The notes under the pieces are model-generated. The model was not told where the DNA came from and searched no databases. It saw nothing but the letters and a program-made list of their open reading frames with translations. Shown in pieces: positions 31,499-34,949 of a stretch of DNA of 34,949 bases; within the stretch, counting starts at the first letter, position 1, and every line of letters begins with the position of its first letter. A program made the position numbers and the translations under genes. The stretch is from an uncultured Oscillospiraceae bacterium. GTDB lineage: Bacteria > Bacillota > Clostridia > Oscillospirales > Ruminococcaceae. The stretch is taken from assembly GCA_900547455.1 (NCBI GenBank), contig URGV01000019.1, forward strand, positions 1 through 34,949, written 5' to 3'.

Positions 31499-33757
31499 TC
31501 AATCTTTCTGCAGCTGCAGATATCTGCTCGGTCTGCCGGTGTAAAGAACCGCCAGACGGTGCAGCGCGCGGGTGCAGGAAACGTACAGAAGCTGCTGGTC
31601 AGCGGGCGCGCAGTAGGTCTCGTCATCCGCGCCGCAGAGAACCACCGCGTCAAACTCCAGCCCCTTTGCCATGTAGACCGGCATCAGCATCACGCCGGAA
31701 AAGACCTCCCGGCGCTCGGTATCCATCAGGTGAACTGGCAGGTTTTCGGAAAGGTAAGGCTTCATCGCCTCATATAGGTCCTGTGCCTGCTGCTGGCTTT
31801 TACAGATAAGCCCCACCGATTCGTACCCTTCCTGCAGCCAACCTTCGGTCAGCTGAACGGCCTGCCGCGCCATCGCGTCGAGGTCCTTCACTTCCAAGAT
31901 GGACGGCTGCTGCTCGTGCCGCTCAAAGCTCTCCATCTCGCTGTGCCCGGCCAAAAAGCGGCGGGAAAACTCGTTGATCTCATAGGAGGAGCGAAAGCCT
32001 TTGTTCAGGGTAATCAGCGCGGAGCTTTTCTTATTCAGGATGCGCGCGGTGTCGCGGTAAAACTGCTCGCTCTCCCGCTTTTCGATGGTCTGGTTGTAGT
32101 CGCCCATGACGGTATAGCGGGCGGTGGGGAACAGATTTTTCAGGATATAAAAGTGCAGCGGATAGTAGTCCTGCGCCTCGTCCACCACCACCTGACGGAT
32201 ATCCTGCAATCCCTCGCTGCCAAACAGGCGCAGGTGCAGGTAGAGCAGCGGCATCGCGTCCAGATAGTGCAGCGGCTGACCGTGCTGCGCCAAGCGTCCC
32301 TCCGCCAGGGTGAGCAGCTCGCCGGCGTTGGCGGGCAGCTCCAGCCCCTTTGCCAGGCGGAAAAACAGGTTGTGGTCGCGCAGCAGGCGGCGGTACAGCG
32401 CAAGGCTGTCCAGGGTGGTGAAAGCCTTGATCTGCCGCTTGATGCGGGCGTGCTCCTTGATCGAGAGCAGGCGGCCAAACTGCTTTTTGTCGTACAGGTG
32501 CTGCACAAAGGTTCCGGAGAAGGTCTGCAGCTTTTCCAAACGGTGTTCGCGGCGGCGTTTGTGCACCGCCGTCCACAGCCGCTGTTCCAGCAGCTCCAGC
32601 GCGCCGGCCAGCGGTGCGCGCCCGCAGGCCCTGCGCACAAAGGCGGCCATCTCCTGCCGGGTTTCCAGCAGCACGCCGTCGTAGTAAAGGTCGGTGTAGG
32701 GAATCATCCGCCGCATATAGTAGGAAACGTACCGATCGAGAATCCGCACGAAGGTCTCGGAGAAGAAGAAATTCACCGACTGATGCAACAGCGAATCCTC
32801 CGGCTGAGTGACCAGCTCCTCCAAAAGCTGATTGCGCGGCAAAACTGGCTGCCGGCCGCTGGGATAGACCTTGGCAAAAAGCGCCTCAAAGGTCAGGCTC
32901 TGGACATTTTTCTCCCCCAACGCAGGCAGGACGTTGGCGATGTAGCTGCCGAACAGGTTGTTGGGCGAGATGATGACGATGTTGTTGGCGTAAAGCTTCT
33001 GGGTGGAGCCCTCATACAATAAAAAGGCAACCCGGTGCAGCGCCACCGAGGTCTTGCCGCTGCCGGCTACCCCCTGCACAAACAGGGCTTCGTTCTGCAT
33101 GTCGCGGATGATGCGGTCCTGCTGGCGCTGGATGGTCTCCACAATCGAGCGCATCTGCGGGGAGGCGTTGTGCGAAAGGGCCTCGCGCAGCATGCCGTCG
33201 GTGATGTTGACGTCCGAATCAAAGAAATAGCTGAGCTTCCCGTCCTGAATCTCAAACTGCCGCTTGAGCGAAACCTCCCCCTTGATGACGCCGGAGGGCG
33301 CCTGAAACTGGGCCGGGCCGGTCTCGTAGCGGTAAAAGAGGCTTGCGATGGGGGTGCGCCAGTCGTAGACATAGGTCTCATAGCTGTCCTCGTCCTGGAC
33401 GGTGAACAGGCCGATGTAGATCTTTTCCGGCGGGGAGGATTCATAGCCGCTCTCGGTAAAGTCGACGCGGGCAAAGTAAGGAGATTCCAGCGACTGCCGG
33501 TAGTGGTCGATGCGCTTGTGCGCCGCATCATAGCGGCCGGACTGCGCCTGGATTGATTCTAGCACCTGGTGAGCCTCGACCGCATTGTCAAAGCCGCCGC
33601 GGAACGAGACATTTTCCCACATCTCCTTGCGGGCCGAGACAATCTGCTCCTTCTCGTCCGAGCAGGCGGCCTCCTCGCGGGCAAGATTTTCCCGGATAAA
33701 TCCGAGCGTCCTGTCCAGATACTGCTGCTCGGCAGCAAACTCCTTCTGGTATTCCAT
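31499..33757 (-). CDS. helD: HelD-like UvrD/SF1 helicase, RNA polymerase recycling factor
   Basis: A 752-aa protein. The start is the ATG at 33755-33757 after AAAGGAGGAG plus 8 nt. The N-terminal coiled-coil region (about 1-95, EFAAEQQYLDRTLGFIRENL) corresponds to the arm that HelD inserts into RNA polymerase. YVYDWRTPIASLFYRYETG and the following strand region are typical of HelD, not of UvrD/Rep. Walker A is GVAGSGKT (229-236); motif II is VVVDEAQD; GDYNQTI and SCTRALHRL are SF1 motifs III-VI. HelD uses ATP to release stalled RNA polymerase from DNA and nucleic acids. The length fits Firmicutes HelD (about 750-780 aa). It is monocistronic from the promoter at 33805-33833. Confidence 0.92.
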   Translation of the reverse strand: MEYQKEFAAEQQYLDRTLGFIRENLAREEAACSDEKEQIVSARKEMWENVSFRGGFDNAVEAHQVLESIQAQSGRYDAAHKRIDHYRQSLESPYFARVDFTESGYESSPPEKIYIGLFTVQDEDSYETYVYDWRTPIASLFYRYETGPAQFQAPSGVIKGEVSLKRQFEIQDGKLSYFFDSDVNITDGMLREALSHNASPQMRSIVETIQRQQDRIIRDMQNEALFVQGVAGSGKTSVALHRVAFLLYEGSTQKLYANNIVIISPNNLFGSYIANVLPALGEKNVQSLTFEALFAKVYPSGRQPVLPRNQLLEELVTQPEDSLLHQSVNFFFSETFVRILDRYVSYYMRRMIPYTDLYYDGVLLETRQEMAAFVRRACGRAPLAGALELLEQRLWTAVHKRRREHRLEKLQTFSGTFVQHLYDKKQFGRLLSIKEHARIKRQIKAFTTLDSLALYRRLLRDHNLFFRLAKGLELPANAGELLTLAEGRLAQHGQPLHYLDAMPLLYLHLRLFGSEGLQDIRQVVVDEAQDYYPLHFYILKNLFPTARYTVMGDYNQTIEKRESEQFYRDTARILNKKSSALITLNKGFRSSYEINEFSRRFLAGHSEMESFERHEQQPSILEVKDLDAMARQAVQLTEGWLQEGYESVGLICKSQQQAQDLYEAMKPYLSENLPVHLMDTERREVFSGVMLMPVYMAKGLEFDAVVLCGADDETYCAPADQQLLYVSCTRALHRLAVLYTGRPSRYLQLQKD

Positions 33758-33804
33758 CAAAAAACTCCTCCTTTGCAACAGCAATCAGGTCAGCGTATCT
33801 TATG

Positions 33805-33833
33805 ATTATACCATGTTGGAGCGGAATTTACAA
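33805..33833 (-). promoter_or_regulatory. Promoter of helD
   Basis: On the minus strand TTGTAA (33828-33833), 17 bases and TATAAT (33805-33810), the same elements as the MATE promoter. The leader is about 40 nt. Confidence 0.78.
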
Positions 33834-33866
33834 GTTGCCATATGGGGCCGGCACACACGTCTTCCC

Positions 33867-34622
33867 CTACTTGACGCACCGCGAGGCGTAGAAGGTCGGG
33901 ACGTTGAGCTCATGCAGGTGGCCCGAGCCGTTGGTGTCGCCATAGATGCCGGTCAGGGTGAAGCCTGCGCGCAGCTGGCCGTCCAGCTCCTCCTCGATGG
34001 TGTGGGAGAACTGGATGCCCCAGTCATTTTTGACCGAAGCCTCATACTGCGCAGGGTTGGAGAGCGGGTCAAACGGCAGCGCGCAGCAAACCCGCTCCTC
34101 ATCGTCATCCTCAAACAGGTAGTTGATGCCGTTGTCCCACCCCGCCAGCAGGATGCCGCCCTTTTTGAGTACCCGGTAACACTCGTTCCAGATGGGCTGC
34201 AGCTCATTGACATAGCAGTTGGACACCGGATGGAAGATCAGGTCAAAGCTCTCATCCGCAAAGGGCAGGGGCTTGCTCATGTCGGCGCGGACAAGCTCAA
34301 CATCATAGCCTTCCCGCTGCGCCACCAGCTCCTCCTTGCGCAGCTGCTCCTGGGAATAGTCCAGTACGGTGCACTGTGCGCCTAAGGCTGTAAAGATCGG
34401 GATCTGCTGCCCGCCGCCGCTGGCAAGACCGAGAATCTTTGCCCCCTGCATCGGGCAGAACCACTCTTTGGGCACCGGCTTTGTTGGGGTCAGCAGCACC
34501 GACCAGTCGCCTTGTTTTGCACGCAGATAGGTCTCGTGGCTGATCTCCTGTCCCCATTCCCAGCCGTCACGCACCCACTGGTCGATGGCGGCGGAGTTGA
34601 TATCGGTGTAGTTTTTGGGCAT
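33867..34622 (-). CDS. Class I SAM-dependent methyltransferase
   Basis: A 251-aa protein with a Methyltransf_11-type Rossmann core: motif I ILGLASGGGQQ (63-73), acidic residue Asp88 in CTVLDYS, motif II DMSKPLPFADESFDLIFHPVSNCYV, and motif III VLKKGGILLAGWDNG. The N-terminal AAIDQWVRDGWEWGQEISHETY and the C-terminal HTIEEELDGQLRAGFTLTGIYGD match a conserved clostridial small-molecule methyltransferase group. The substrate is unknown. The ATG at 34620-34622 follows AGGAGGGAACAATC. It precedes helD on the same strand but has its own promoter, and helD has one too. Confidence 0.88.
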   Translation of the reverse strand: MPKNYTDINSAAIDQWVRDGWEWGQEISHETYLRAKQGDWSVLLTPTKPVPKEWFCPMQGAKILGLASGGGQQIPIFTALGAQCTVLDYSQEQLRKEELVAQREGYDVELVRADMSKPLPFADESFDLIFHPVSNCYVNELQPIWNECYRVLKKGGILLAGWDNGINYLFEDDDEERVCCALPFDPLSNPAQYEASVKNDWGIQFSHTIEEELDGQLRAGFTLTGIYGDTNGSGHLHELNVPTFYASRCVK

Positions 34623-34720
34623 GATTGTTCCCTCCTGATCTATTCCTGATCATCTTCCGGTATTGCCGCTCCATATGGGCGGACCTGCCGGATCGATTTG
34701 ATTTCCTTTTGCTTGTCCTT

Positions 34721-34749
34721 ATTATAGCATCTTTTTCTTCCCGCGCAAT
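34721..34749 (-). promoter_or_regulatory. Promoter of the methyltransferase gene (extended -10)
   Basis: On the minus strand TGCTATAAT (TATAAT at 34721-34726) is an extended -10. The -35 is weak (TTGCGC at 16 bases), which the TG extension would offset. Confidence 0.6.
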
Positions 34750-34825
34750 AGCAAGGGCACCTTTCTATTCTTTTCTGCCCAAGCAGTTGAGCCACCTGTG
34801 TTTCTGCTGCGTATTTTTGCTCAAC

Positions 34826-34868
34826 AAAAAAGCCGCGTGACCTGACCCAAAGAGAGCGTCGCGCGGTT
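34826..34868 (-). terminator. Terminator downstream of the tRNA
   Basis: On the minus strand AACCGCGCGAC (34858-34868) pairs with GTCACGCGGCT (34831-34841), about 9-10 bp, followed by TTTTTT (34826-34831). It lies 48 nt after the tRNA 3' end. Confidence 0.8.
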
Positions 34869-34915
34869 TTCAGACAAAAACAAAGAGCCACCAGGTATTC
34901 CCGGCAGCCCTTTTG

Positions 34916-34949
34916 TGGTGACCTATCGGAGACTCGAACTCCGGACACC
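34916..34949 (-). tRNA. 3' portion of a tRNA, cut by the window edge
   Basis: On the minus strand a T-arm (CGGAG, TTCGAGT loop, CTCCG) is followed by a 7-nt acceptor strand ATAGGTC, discriminator A and an encoded CCA ending at 34916. The anticodon lies outside the window, so the amino acid is unknown; the 5' acceptor strand should read GACCTAT. Confidence 0.88.

Larger units (their letters stand above)
34623..34915. other. Intergenic region between the methyltransferase gene and the tRNA
   Basis: It holds the methyltransferase promoter (34721-34749) and the tRNA terminator (34826-34868). No protein gene is supported; the open frame across it runs through the tRNA and terminator. Confidence 0.6.

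Noticed and set aside
34640..34948. 102-aa minus-strand frame at the right edge
   Set aside because: It runs through the tRNA 3' end and its terminator and has no RBS.

Overview
The window looks like a chromosomal segment from a Gram-positive anaerobe of the Clostridia, probably Oscillospiraceae/Ruminococcaceae-like. The evidence is strong AAGGAGG ribosome-binding sites, TTGACA-N17-TATAAT promoters, Firmicutes-type riboswitches, a split glycine decarboxylase (gcvPA/gcvPB), a HelD-type helicase, and GC-rich coding DNA separated by AT-rich intergenic DNA. No phage, IS, CRISPR or plasmid module is visible.

Layout. (1) 1-8360, minus strand: four tandem paralogous family-5 (OppA/DppA-like) solute-binding lipoproteins. 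The first is cut by the window edge. Each has its own consensus-like promoter, leader and intrinsic terminator, and no permease or ATPase gene lies nearby in the window. (2) 8726-10880, plus: a TetR repressor and an MFS exporter, each preceded by a related palindromic operator. (3) 10891-12401, minus: an operon of an HD-domain protein, a peptide deformylase and a small unknown protein. (4) 12720-15726, minus: a PMCA/SERCA-type cation P-type ATPase whose leader is a yybP-ykoY (Mn2+) riboswitch with a terminator and a perfect promoter. (5) 15785-17587, minus: an exported protein of four rhodanese domains. (6) 17861-19072, minus: a NimA-like flavin-binding protein overlapping a MnmM/YtqB-type tRNA methyltransferase, with a terminator-like hairpin in the leader. 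(7) 19264-27737, plus: a glycine operon (tandem glycine riboswitch, gcvT, gcvH, gcvPA, gcvPB, lplA, lpdA, glyA). (8) 27811-28239, plus: the remnant of a nucleoside phosphorylase gene, internally deleted and stopped. (9) 28292-34622, minus: a CPBP protease, a MATE exporter overlapping a cytidine-deaminase-like gene, a HelD helicase and a SAM methyltransferase. A probable orphan small RNA is encoded on the plus strand between MATE and helD. (10) The right edge holds the 3' end of a minus-strand tRNA and its terminator.

How the genes fit together. The glycine operon holds the whole glycine cleavage/synthase machine (T, H, P1, P2, L), the lipoate ligase that charges GcvH, and the hydroxymethyltransferase linking glycine to serine and folate C1 units; glycine switches it on through the leader RNA. 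The P-type ATPase is probably a Mn2+ (or Ca2+/Mn2+) exporter turned on by Mn2+. The points most worth checking are the apparent AUA start of gcvT, the four-domain exported rhodanese, the unidentified plus-strand RNA near 31.3-31.45 kb, and the inverted-repeat elements in and between the solute-binding-protein leaders.
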